From positions 1,488,001 through 1,552,000 of the forward strand of contig NC_019697.1 of assembly GCF_000317145.1 (NCBI RefSeq): a stretch of DNA of 64,000 nt, written 5' to 3'. Positions 17,227-25,335 of this stretch are shown piece by piece (within the stretch, counting starts at the first letter, position 1; each line of letters opens with the position of its first letter). The notes under the pieces were generated by a model that did no database searches, was not told where the DNA came from, and saw only the letters and a program-made list of their open reading frames with translations. Origin of the DNA: Chamaesiphon minutus PCC 6605 (GTDB lineage Bacteria > Cyanobacteriota > Cyanobacteriia > Cyanobacteriales > Chamaesiphonaceae). Both the position numbers and the translations under genes were made by a program.

Positions 17227-17535
17227 ATGCCAGAACCAATTACCACTATGACAGCTAGCACGATCGCTACTCTTGCTTTTCAAGAGTTTGTAAAATCTGG
17301 GGCTGGAGAACTCTCGAAGAAGTTTACCGCAGAAGCGATCGCCAAGATGGGACAGTTACGTAGTGAGTTTGTTGCCAGGATGTTAACCGTTAGCTCTTCA
17401 CTTAAAGCACAAGGTCGCTCGGTGTTGGACTTTTTGACCCAATCTTGTCAAGCCTCTCGGTTGGGTACAACACCACCGACTTTAATTCCGATGTCTGATC
17501 CTACTTTTAGCAACGAGCGTATTATTCTTCTCTAG
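17227..17535 (+). CDS. Small hypothetical protein, possibly C-terminally altered
   Basis: 102 residues starting at an ATG preceded by GAGGAGAG. The N-terminal half (TASTIATLAFQEFVKSGAGE then LSKKFTAEAIAKMGQLRSEF) resembles the start of small cyanobacterial proteins of unknown role that I have seen only as hypotheticals. The C-terminal half (SSSLKAQGRSVLDFLTQ onward) looks like unrelated sequence, so the gene may be a truncated or fused remnant. No membrane segment or signal. Confidence 0.5.
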   Translation: MPEPITTMTASTIATLAFQEFVKSGAGELSKKFTAEAIAKMGQLRSEFVARMLTVSSSLKAQGRSVLDFLTQSCQASRLGTTPPTLIPMSDPTFSNERIILL

Positions 17536-17840
17536 ATCTGTTCAGGCTCAAACCGATTGGATTGCCGTCCCCCTGGGACGTTTACGTTGATTTTTACCAA
17601 TTCATCAACTATATTTTGATCGGATTTGAATTGAATTTATCGAAATATCTCGATCTTCAGAATTATACTACAACAGGTTTGATGACTTATGATCGCCGAA
17701 AAAGACATCTTTACAATTATTATCAATAAAACGTAAAAAAAATCACATTTTCGATTGCTTATCGATAGAACCAATTAGTAATTTTGACTTTACACGTTCA
17801 GAATTGAAGCAACAAAATTAGAAAATTTAATGATAAACAC

Positions 17841-17876
17841 AGAGAATCATGTTTTTTTAAAAAAACATGATTCTCT
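17841..17876. repeat. Perfect 18-bp-arm palindrome without loop
   Basis: AGAGAATCATGTTTTTTT at 17841-17858 is followed immediately by its exact complement. As RNA it would form a stem with A/U at the tip; it could act as a bidirectional terminator between the gene ending at 17535 and the minus-strand gene ending at 18058. Nothing else is visible in the ~520-base gap 17536-18057. Confidence 0.75.
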
Positions 17877-18057
17877 CGGACTTGGAGTGATCAGCTAAAC
17901 TTGGTTTTAGATTTCAATATTACTCGACCCCCACATTGCTCAACCTGTTAGGGTTCAGATAAAGTGTCGATTCTTCTGAGGAACGATCGAGAATAATTTT
18001 ATGGTCTGTGTGTAAGTATTATTAAATTAAAATGATACATTTACCACCCTATAGTAC

Positions 18058-18447
18058 TTAGAGGGATATTCGCAAGCAGATTAATGCAATGACGGCTGGA
18101 ACAGTTTGGAATAGAATTGCCAGCGGTCTGAGCTGGCGAGGTTTGTCAGGAGCATCTCCACCCAAAGATAGAGTTACGCTGCCATAAACCCCAGCAATCG
18201 CAATAAAAGTCAGAAAAAACGTCCAGATTTGTAGAGAATATGCTGGCGACAACCATCCCCATATGATGCCTGCTGCTAAAAAGCCATTATATAATCCCTG
18301 ATTGCCTGCTAACACCTTTGTAAGTTGCTTTTCAGTAAAATTTGTAAATTTACCACTTGCGCTTTCCCATCGGAACATCTGCTGAATCAAAAAGTAAATA
18401 TGTATGAGTCCAACTAAACTAATTAGAACAAGTATCAAAGTTTTCAT
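18058..18447 (-). CDS. DUF1304 family membrane protein
   Basis: About 129 residues from the preferred ATG at 18447 (an ATG ten codons upstream is less likely; AAGGAAAC precedes 18447). Four hydrophobic segments are visible, and the family signature is clear: HIYFLIQQMFRWES near the start, then TKVLAGNQGLYNGFLAAGII. DUF1304 proteins are small four-helix inner-membrane proteins of unknown function. Its upstream region contains a 45-bp tandem duplication (18483-18583), so its promoter may be duplicated. Confidence 0.85.
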   Translation of the reverse strand: MKTLILVLISLVGLIHIYFLIQQMFRWESASGKFTNFTEKQLTKVLAGNQGLYNGFLAAGIIWGWLSPAYSLQIWTFFLTFIAIAGVYGSVTLSLGGDAPDKPRQLRPLAILFQTVPAVIALICLRISL

Positions 18448-18482
18448 AACAAAAAGTTGTTTCCTTGTGCGAGACAATAATA

Positions 18483-18583
18483 TTAGTATATTGTAATTAG
18501 ATAAATATTAATCATACATTGTGTAAATTAGTATATTGTAATTAGATAAATATTAATCATACATTGTGTAAATTAGTATATTA
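18483..18583. repeat. 45-bp direct tandem repeat (two full units plus 11 bp)
   Basis: Units at 18483-18527 and 18528-18572 are identical, and a third begins at 18573. The unit is very A+T-rich and contains TTAGTATATTGTAATTAG. It lies immediately upstream of the DUF1304 gene, so each unit could carry a promoter or binding site. Confidence 0.9.
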
Positions 18584-18675
18584 ATATTAGTTGAGGATAC
18601 GTTCAAAGTGAGGTGAAGATTATCTGTGTCGAGGCGATCGTGTTCCAACCGCAGCAGGTTGAAACCAGGGAGTAG

Positions 18676-18847
18676 CCCTCTTCTGTCACTCTCCCGAAAG
18701 CATAATCCCAAACCCTTGCGGCATAAGCTTTTATCAAAAATCTCCACGATTAAGCTATCGATCGCTAAATAAAGCTTCAAAACTTTTTGAGATAAGGCTT
18801 GTAGCGATCGCATTCAATTTTTAGTTAAGGAGAGTGACAGACGAGGG
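18676..18847. repeat. Inverted repeat pair of about 19 bp flanking ~135 bp
   Basis: CCCTCTTCTGTCACTCTCC at 18676-18694 is the complement, with one mismatch, of GGAGAGTGACAGACGAGGG at 18829-18847. The right arm lies exactly at the broken 5' end of the sensor-kinase remnant, so this may be a small insertion that replaced the kinase N-terminus. Confidence 0.6.
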
Positions 18848-19803
18848 ATAATCCGCCCCCAGAATATCCCTGCTATCTAGGAGTCCCATTAAGAACACCT
18901 AGTAAAGAAACGATCGGCACAATTTGTTCTTTCCTGCGGGAGCCACGTCCATTCACAGATTCGGAAGTCAAAATCGTTGAATTATTTGCCGAAAGAGCAG
19001 CTACCGCAATCGAAAATTATCGCCTCTATCAGCAGCAGATCCGATTCAATCAACGGCTGGCTGAAGAGGTTGCTGCTCGAACGCAAGAACTCCAGCTTGC
19101 TCAAGCAAAGCTGATCGAACGGGAACGATTAGCCGCCATTGGCGAATTTACAGCTACGATCGTGCATGAAGTGCGTAATCCTCTGACGACGATTGAGATG
19201 GGCTTAAAATATGCCCATAAAGTTTTGAATGCCAATGCCGATCGAGAGCGGCTAGCCCTGTCCCTGAGCGAATCCGATCGGCTTAAACATCTGTTGCAGG
19301 AAATTCTCTCCTATGCAAAACCCCAACCATTGCAGCTCTCCAGGCTGAATATCAGTGAATTCTTGAAGCTGCTGTTAATCCAGATTCAGGAACTACCTGA
19401 AGCTATCGATCGCCAGATCGAGTTTGAAAGCCATCTGCCAGCAGGTGAGGTGATGGTGGATATCAATAAGTTAAAACAAGTTTTTATCAATCTGTTGCGG
19501 AATGCCTGTGAAGCGATCGCCCCCCACGAGAGTGTTAGTTGTTCGATCTCTATGGAAATCGACTCGGACTACGTTGCGATCCAAATCCATAATGGTGGCG
19601 ATCCGATTCCACCAGAGTTGTTGCCCAAACTCACTACACCCTTCTGCTCATCTAAGCCCTCTGGCACTGGATTAGGGTTGGCAATTTCCAAGCGAATTAT
19701 TACAGATCATGATGGCAAACTGACGATCGAGTCTTCTAGCGTAGGAACGACTGTAAGCGTTTATTTGCCCATCTGCGCCCATCCGCTCCCAAATTCGGGT
19801 TGA
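18838..19803 (+). pseudogene. Sensor histidine kinase, N-terminally truncated
   Basis: The frame is open from 18838, just after a TGA, with no credible start. It encodes the tail of a GAF domain (YLGVPLRTPSKETIGTICSF, then FTDSEVKIVELFAERAATAI), a coiled linker, the HisKA box with its His in TIVHEVRNPLTTIEMG, and the ATPase N box (NLLRNACEAI) and G boxes (GTGLGLAISKRI). Everything upstream of the GAF tail is gone and an inverted repeat occupies the junction. An internal ATG at 19162 could give a 213-residue kinase core but would cut next to the phosphorylated His. Probably non-functional. Confidence 0.8.
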
Positions 19804-19829
19804 GCATCTCAATATCCGTAATTCAGGTT

Positions 19830-19886
19830 TTATTCTGGAAAGACGATCGAAAACTTGCTGCCTTCACCTAATGTCGATCGCGAGCA
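19830..19886 (-). pseudogene. C-terminal scrap of a second histidine kinase
   Basis: The minus strand encodes TLGEGSKFSIVFPE then stop, the usual end of a hybrid or sensor kinase ATPase domain. Upstream sequence no longer continues the domain. With the opposite-strand kinase remnant beside it, this marks the ruins of a signalling locus. Confidence 0.45.
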
Positions 19887-20110
19887 GGAACCCATAGAAC
19901 CCATTTGAGATCTTTGATGTGTTCGATTCTCCAAAGGAGAGGTTGCACCAACGAAATCATGTGTGAGTCGGATAGCATCAAGCGAGCAACTTCTGCGTTG
20001 GCTGTTCTTTCAGCATCATTATGAAAATACATTAAATATAGTTACAAATAGGACTAAATTCAACAAACTAATTCTAGGTCGCGATTGGACTGAATCTTGT
20101 CCGCCTAAAT

Positions 20111-20226
20111 ACCCAATCTGGGGTATTATACGGATAATTGTCGGGCTAATGCCGCTATTTGCGAGGGAATATGCAGACAGTTATCGGGATATTCACCCAA
20201 TTTGGGGTGTTATGCGGATAACTTTC
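20111..20226. repeat. Two directly repeated 32-bp sites with internal dyads (possible recombination site)
   Basis: Sites at 20111-20142 and 20195-20226 share ACCCAAT(C/T)TGGGGT followed by TTAT(A/G)CGGATAA. Each contains a CCCAA/TTGGG dyad; the second is followed by TCCGCATAA, forming TTATGCGGA...TCCGCATAA. The arrangement resembles recombinase or transposase binding sites, but I cannot assign a family. An open frame across it (19963-20244) merely translates the repeats and is not called as a gene. The gap 19804-20463 holds no intact gene. Confidence 0.55.
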
Positions 20227-20269
20227 CGCATAATAAATAGTTAGACGCTTCAAACGTAAAAATTACCGG

Positions 20270-20400
20270 AAAGCTACGTGATACGGAAACGGTCATGCGT
20301 AGTTTGGAGGGGGGTGGTTGGAAAAGTACCAGTAATGGTAACTCGCTGGCTACCTACCCTACTTTACGTACGGCTCTGAGGAGAGGGAGGGGGATATATC
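20270..20400 (+). mobile_element. Possible group II intron 3'-end relic
   Basis: The stretch TTTACGTACGGCTCTGAGGA near 20369-20388 resembles the distal half of bacterial group II intron domain V (CGTACGGTTCTGAGG type). It is preceded by a G-rich segment like those found after intron reverse transcriptase genes. No reverse transcriptase is left. It lies about 70 bases upstream of the lipid-chemistry cluster. Recognition is from memory of such ends, so it is tentative. Confidence 0.35.
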
Positions 20401-20463
20401 TAAAACCATCTCCTTTACCCGACTTTCCAAAAAAGACAAAAACGTTCTCAGGAGAAGATTCAG

Positions 20464-20889
20464 ATGCCATTTTTGAGGATTGAGACCAATCATGAATTTA
20501 ATCAAGATGTCATCCAAAATGTCATCACTCAGGTTACGGATCAAGTTCATATCAATAAAGGAGATCCTAAAGAGATGATTTTGGTTGTTGTTAACACCAA
20601 GGTCAATGTTGCTTTTGGTGGGGATTACGACAAACCTGCTGCTGTTGTCCAACTTCTCAGTCTGAAAATGTCTGCGGAAGTCACCAAAAAATTGACAGAA
20701 TGCATCAGTGATATTTTATTAGAAAGATTTAATGTACCAGCTAATCGTATGTACATCTTCTTTCAGGAATTTACGCAGATGCATCTGGTTGGCTGGAATC
20801 GTAAGATTTTTACGGAAATCTTAGGAGTTGAGAACTTAGATTCACCAGAATTAGCTCAAAAACAAGCAGAAGCGCAAAAAAAAAGCTAG
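20464..20889 (+). CDS. MIF/phenylpyruvate tautomerase family protein
   Basis: 141 residues. It begins Met-Pro (MPFLRIETN); in this superfamily the Pro is exposed after Met removal and acts as the catalytic base for keto-enol tautomerisation. GGDYDKPAAVVQLLSL and the late NRMYIFFQEF match the MIF-like fold. The protein is about 20 residues longer than typical MIF, with an Ala/Gln/Lys tail. AGGAGAAG precedes the start. The gene is 40 bases upstream of the lipoxygenase-like gene in the same direction, so the two probably share a transcript. The substrate is unknown; an enol or dienol from lipid oxidation would suit the context (inference). Confidence 0.88.
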   Translation: MPFLRIETNHEFNQDVIQNVITQVTDQVHINKGDPKEMILVVVNTKVNVAFGGDYDKPAAVVQLLSLKMSAEVTKKLTECISDILLERFNVPANRMYIFFQEFTQMHLVGWNRKIFTEILGVENLDSPELAQKQAEAQKKS

Positions 20890-20929
20890 CATCAATCAAT
20901 CTTTAAAATTAGTAGGAGAAATATCAAAA

Positions 20930-22936
20930 ATGAGCAACTTTATCCAAAGAATTCTTTCTGGTGAAATTTCCCTAGAAGAATATACAGATAACGAAAAGGA
21001 ACGCCTAGTCTCTCAATTGATCTCCCATTTACCTGTTGGTTCTCTGTTAAAGGTAAGAGAACAGTTAAAGGGTAATATCGTTAACCAATCACACAAAGCG
21101 ATTGGCAAAATTGTTCATTCTGTCTCAACAATACCTATCCCTGGTTTAGAAGTTGAGTTGTGGGATCACGATCTTTTCGGGATGAAAGATTTTTTAGGCA
21201 GTGGGATAACAGATCAGCATGGAGGTTTTGAAATATTTTACGATCCGAAAGCTGCTGGATTTGGGGATGATCCAGATTTGGAATTAAGGATTTTTGATCC
21301 TCCTCAAACTGCTGTTGTCGAAGGAAAATCCATCAGAAGAAAAAACTTGATTGAAGTCATCAAGGGTTCTGACAAGGTCAAAGAAGAAATTTATAACTTT
21401 GGACAATTGTCAATTTCTTACTATGAGTATGATCCAGATTATGCTCAATACTTCCCCTATTGTGTGCCCAAATCTATTAAGCATGATTTTGTGCCCCAAG
21501 CTTATGCCATAACAATAAAATCTGTTGCCAAATATGAACAGATCATGGACGGAATAATTCAAAAAAATCGAATAAATCCTAACGAACCATCCTATGATGA
21601 GATCCAAAAATCATTTCCAGAAACTCGAACTATCATTTTAGAAAGAGAAAATCCAGGCTGTACCAGAAGTGATGAATTCTTTGGAGACAGGATGTTAAAT
21701 GGGTTTAATCCTGTTATTTTTAAGAAAGATAAAAACAATCCTTCCTTATATACCACTTCTTTTAATGGCGAACAATTTGAACTGACTGGTAAGATAGATT
21801 TGCCGAATTATAAAGTCAAATTTGAATTAAGAAATGAGCAACTGTTCCCTGTTGAAATTACGCTTCAATTCCGTGAAAATAATGCGAAAAAGCCAAATCC
21901 TCCATTAAAAGAACCCCAAACTTACAGGCCTGTTGATGGGAAAAAATGGTTGCAGGCTAAGCGAGTCATTCGTGCTACTCATCTGGGTGTTTTAGGAGAA
22001 GTGAAAGCTCATCTGAGTCAATGTCACTTTAATATGGAGCAGTATTCGATCTCTTTGTTGAGAAATGTCCGCAAAAATCCAGTGCGTGACTTCTTATATC
22101 CTCACCTCAAAGAAGTAGTCCATATTAACAATTTTGGTCGGCGAATATTGATGGATCCCAAGGGTGGATTTTTCGCTAAACTTGAGCCTATGCCTATCAT
22201 TCCAGATATGTTGAAGTGGGTCAGGTCAAATTTAGGAAGTTATGACTGGACTGATTGGCAACCCAGAACCCCCCTTTGTGAGTCACATACTTACGCCAAA
22301 ATCGGTAACTTATACTGGGATATTCTGACTACTCATGTCGATTCATTTTTTGACGAGCATCGTGACGGAATTATCAGCAATTGGGATGAAATTTTCACGT
22401 TTTCTGAGGATTTAGTTCAACATAGTGTTGCTCATGTTGCTCTGACGATGGAGCAGGTAGATGATGGAGATGAATGGTATGACTTAAATGAGATTGATCA
22501 TTCTTCAAATCCTCGTCGAGAGGTTAATGGAGAGGTCAAAGCAGTCCGACCGATTACTTCATCGACAACAGCAACTGAACAAGATATCGCCAATCTTAAA
22601 CAGGTTTGTAAATACGTAATTTATCAAACCACCTATTGGCATAGTTGTATTCACAATGAGCATAATCCTGAGTTTGCCGAGCTAAAATACGGAGCTCTCT
22701 TAAGCAATGGCTCAATGGGTGATGAAGATGATGAGAGTGTAATGCCAGGTCAGGAAGCAGCAAGTATTATTCTTGGAGCTTCTAATATGCTGACCGATTT
22801 CAGGTACGGTTACATACTTAAAAATGAGGATGGAGACGTTCCGCCTAAGTTGATTGAATTGGTTGCAAGCAAAAAAGCAGAATTTGAAAAACTTGGATTC
22901 GATCTCAACACCCTGCGTTCAAGATTGAATAGTTAG
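20930..22936 (+). CDS. Lipoxygenase-like non-heme iron protein
   Basis: 668 residues. Residues ~55-130 form a transthyretin/beta-sandwich-like region (GLEVELWDHDLFG). The C-terminal half resembles lipoxygenase: H361-x4-H366 (AHLSQCH) matches the first two iron ligands, followed by YPHLKEVVHINNFGR (about 390-404), which parallels the plant/animal HPxxxxxxxxxINxxAR segment. A third ligand pair is H571-x3-H575 (YWHSCIHNEH), similar to the animal type His-x3-His. Lipoxygenases add dioxygen to polyunsaturated fatty acids. Unlike standard enzymes the C-terminus is RLNS, not a terminal Ile that would be the last iron ligand. Hydroperoxide formation is therefore likely but unproven. AGGAGAAA precedes the start. 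Confidence 0.75.
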   Translation: MSNFIQRILSGEISLEEYTDNEKERLVSQLISHLPVGSLLKVREQLKGNIVNQSHKAIGKIVHSVSTIPIPGLEVELWDHDLFGMKDFLGSGITDQHGGFEIFYDPKAAGFGDDPDLELRIFDPPQTAVVEGKSIRRKNLIEVIKGSDKVKEEIYNFGQLSISYYEYDPDYAQYFPYCVPKSIKHDFVPQAYAITIKSVAKYEQIMDGIIQKNRINPNEPSYDEIQKSFPETRTIILERENPGCTRSDEFFGDRMLNGFNPVIFKKDKNNPSLYTTSFNGEQFELTGKIDLPNYKVKFELRNEQLFPVEITLQFRENNAKKPNPPLKEPQTYRPVDGKKWLQAKRVIRATHLGVLGEVKAHLSQCHFNMEQYSISLLRNVRKNPVRDFLYPHLKEVVHINNFGRRILMDPKGGFFAKLEPMPIIPDMLKWVRSNLGSYDWTDWQPRTPLCESHTYAKIGNLYWDILTTHVDSFFDEHRDGIISNWDEIFTFSEDLVQHSVAHVALTMEQVDDGDEWYDLNEIDHSSNPRREVNGEVKAVRPITSSTTATEQDIANLKQVCKYVIYQTTYWHSCIHNEHNPEFAELKYGALLSNGSMGDEDDESVMPGQEAASIILGASNMLTDFRYGYILKNEDGDVPPKLIELVASKKAEFEKLGFDLNTLRSRLNS

Positions 22937-23100
22937 AGTTCAGGGATCGGTTCAGTCATCTGAAGTAATTCTAATAATGACTGTTCCGACCGTCCATATT
23001 GGCAAATATTGCCGATGCAAAGAGCGATCACACACATTAACAATTTTCAGGTTGGAACAACGCCAGTTCTACCTGATCCTCAATAATAAGGAGAAAATCA

Positions 23101-23621
23101 TGCCCGGTACAAATGAAATAGATCAGTTGGAATATGGACAATGGATTTCTTTAAAAAAGGTGGAAGTTCTCCCCCTTGATATTGACTATTATTGGTCAGC
23201 TTACGATGATTATTTCGCTTATCTTAGTGCCTTAAGCGGCCGCACAGATGTACAAAAAGAAATAGGCTTTGGAAAGCCTGACAACAGCCCAGGTGCTATT
23301 GTTAGTTTTAACTTTGAGGGGATGAGAGTTTATGATCGCTTAGTAATGAATGATCGGGTAAACCATGTGTGGAAATTAGATATATCACAGGCGACTGAGC
23401 TATTTACCCTCTATCAAGTCACTACTCTTGCTAAGAAGGTTGACAATGGTACGGAAGTTACTGTTCTCGTTGAATTCGTTCTGCAAAGTGAAAAACGAGA
23501 GGAAAGAGAGGAAGCCCTCAATACTTTCAAAAAATACTTTGGATTACGCTCCTCTGAGTTACAGAACTTCCTGAAAACAAGAGACGGAGATAAATACTAT
23601 GAGCTTCCTCAGACTAACTAG
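23101..23621 (+). CDS. SRPBCC/START-like protein (possible cyclase or lipid-binding protein)
   Basis: About 173 residues from the ATG at 23101, preceded by AAGGAGAAAATC. A longer frame from 22977 lacks such a site and its added segment looks random. The sequence alternates beta strands and helices, including ALSGRTDVQKEIGFGKPDN, GMRVYDRLVMNDRVNHVWKL and a long TLAKKVDNGTEVTVLVEFVL strand pair, and fits an SRPBCC helix-grip fold. Such proteins bind hydrophobic ligands or act as cyclases and aromatases. It is the third gene of the lipoxygenase cluster. Family placement is by fold-like pattern, so moderate confidence. Confidence 0.65.
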
Positions 23622-23765
23622 CAATAGTGATGGATGTAAGAATTGAAGCTAAGTCGCATCTATCGGGACTTAGGCAAAAATTTGTTGTAAAAAGGGCTGA
23701 AAGTCTCTTGTCTCTAAAAGTTGTCTAAGTCCTGCTATGTAATTCATGTTTAGGAGAAACACCTT

Positions 23766-24512
23766 ATGACAGGTAAGTTAGTAGGAAAAGTCGCGTTAGT
23801 CACAGGTGCTTCATCGGGCATCGGTGAGGCGACAGCCATAGCCATAGCCCAAGAAGGGGTATCGGTCGTTCTAGTAGCACGCCGCGCTGACAGACTCGAA
23901 AAGTTACTCAGGCATATTTCGGACAACGGTGGACAGGCTATCTCAATTGTTGCTGACGTAGCTGATGAAATGCAGGCGCACGATATGCTACACAAAGCCC
24001 ATACTCAATGGGGGCGCGTAGATATCCTGGTAAATAACGCAGGTGTCATGCAATTAGGCTTGATTGATGGTGCCAATACAGAAGAATGGCGCAGCATGAT
24101 TAATATCAACTTTCTTGGATTGATGTATGCTACCCATGCAGCCTTACCAATAATGAAGGCACAGGGCGGAGGGCATATTATTAATATTTCCTCTACTGCT
24201 GGTTTAGAAGCAAATGCCAACACTGCTGTATATTCTGCCACAAAATTTGCCGTAGGTGCTTTTACAGAAGCCCTGCGCAAGGAAAACCACAGTCATAAAA
24301 TTCGCGTTACCCTGATCGAGCCAGGTGCAGTAGCGACTGAACTGGGTGCTCAGATTACAGATCCTGAAGCAAAAGCATGGGCCGAGGCGTGGATACAATC
24401 AAAAACCCCTCTCGCCAGTGAGGACATTGCAGCAGCCATTGTTTATGCGGTCACTCAACCACCGCACGTCAACGTCAATGAAATTGTAGTCAGACCAATA
24501 GATCAACAATGA
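23766..24512 (+). CDS. Short-chain dehydrogenase/reductase
   Basis: 248 residues, normal length for classical SDR. The NADP-binding motif TGASSGIG is at about 13-20 with ARR after the second strand, favouring NADP(H). The structural NNAG motif is present (ILVNNAGVMQ), and the catalytic Ser-Tyr-Lys is in INISSTAG and VYSATK. It oxidises or reduces a hydroxyl/carbonyl group, and in this setting could act on a hydroxy or oxo fatty-acid product (inference). The start is preceded by TTTAGGAGAAACACC. Same orientation as the flanking lipoxygenase and SnoaL-like genes. Confidence 0.9.
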   Translation: MTGKLVGKVALVTGASSGIGEATAIAIAQEGVSVVLVARRADRLEKLLRHISDNGGQAISIVADVADEMQAHDMLHKAHTQWGRVDILVNNAGVMQLGLIDGANTEEWRSMININFLGLMYATHAALPIMKAQGGGHIINISSTAGLEANANTAVYSATKFAVGAFTEALRKENHSHKIRVTLIEPGAVATELGAQITDPEAKAWAEAWIQSKTPLASEDIAAAIVYAVTQPPHVNVNEIVVRPIDQQ

Positions 24513-24591
24513 GCGTTTCTTGGTCTTGGTTCAATTATTAGTTCAATGAATCAAACTCAATTCACATCCCTTAGCTAAAAATCAACGATCA

Positions 24592-25044
24592 ATGAGTAAC
24601 TTAGTACCTCCAACAGAATCTGAAGTTAGACAGCTTGTAGACGAGTTTTATGCAAAACTTGATGCTCATGCCCCAGTAGAAGAATACATCGATTTATTTG
24701 CCTTTGGTGAACCCGATCTAATCCTCCAATTTCCTGGCATTACATTGACCAGTTGGGAGCAGTTTAAACCCTGGTATGAAGGTACTCTCAACGAGTTTTT
24801 TGATGAAGTTCATGCTGCCGAAAAAATTGAACTTACAGCTAACAATGAACAAGCAGATATCAAGGCAGTAGTCCATTGGGAAGCTAGTCGATGGAAGCCA
24901 CCAGCTGCACATAGTCAAAGGATTGTTGCGTCTGTCGATCAAAGCTGGGTTGTGATTCGTTCCCCTGAGACACTGAAAGCTGTATTTAAACAGTACATTG
25001 TATACAAACTAAATTATCTTAATAGTTCTACTCAGTCAAAATAA
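24592..25044 (+). CDS. SnoaL/NTF2-like small protein
   Basis: 150 residues. A helical N-terminus (EVRQLVDEFYAKLDAHAPVE) precedes a strand-rich half with FPGITLTSWEQFKPWYEGTL and ADIKAVVHWEASRWKPPA, typical of the NTF2/SnoaL cone fold. Such proteins act as cyclases, isomerases or ligand binders, with no universal catalytic motif. It follows the SDR gene by about 80 bases and belongs to the same gene series. The reaction cannot be read from the sequence. Confidence 0.7.
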   Translation: MSNLVPPTESEVRQLVDEFYAKLDAHAPVEEYIDLFAFGEPDLILQFPGITLTSWEQFKPWYEGTLNEFFDEVHAAEKIELTANNEQADIKAVVHWEASRWKPPAAHSQRIVASVDQSWVVIRSPETLKAVFKQYIVYKLNYLNSSTQSK

Positions 25045-25113
25045 GCATTTTGAGAACTAGGCAAAGATTAATCTTGCACATTGAGGATGATCTGTTACAC
25101 AGGAGGATAAATT

Positions 25114-25266
25114 ATGACCACTAGAGTTGGCATTTTACTCGTACATGGGATTGGTGAAACGAAGAAATTTGAAAACATAGAGGCAGTTGCTAGAAATATT
25201 GCTGCTGCTTTGCTTTCAGATCCATGTCTCAAAGTGCGGGTGATTATCAGCTTCGGGGGAACATAA
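25114..25266 (+). pseudogene. N-terminal fragment of an alpha/beta hydrolase (lipase/esterase type)
   Basis: 50 codons from an ATG with a strong AGGAGG at 25101-25106. The sequence GILLVHGIGETKKFENIEAV is the oxyanion-region start of alpha/beta hydrolases (LVHGIGET). After about 45 residues it runs into unrelated sequence and stops. The catalytic triad is missing. It is probably the stump of a lipase gene deleted within the cluster. The good ribosome site suggests recent loss. Confidence 0.7.
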
Positions 25267-25335
25267 TTCTTCGGGCAAGACTAAAAATGACTGATATCAC
25301 CATTAAATCTATAAAAAATTATAAGGAAAGAAAAA

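Noticed and set aside
18553-18813. Minus-strand 86-codon open frame
   Set aside because: It crosses the 45-bp tandem repeat and the inverted repeat near 18,690, has no recognisable motif and no ribosome site. It is treated as chance.
19963-20244. Plus-strand 93-codon open frame
   Set aside because: Its second half just translates the directly repeated dyad sites (PIWGIIRI / PIWGVMRI), so it is not a credible protein.
22977-23100. N-terminal extension of the SRPBCC gene
   Set aside because: The ATG at 22977 lacks a ribosome site and the added residues look random, whereas 23101 has AAGGAG at proper spacing.
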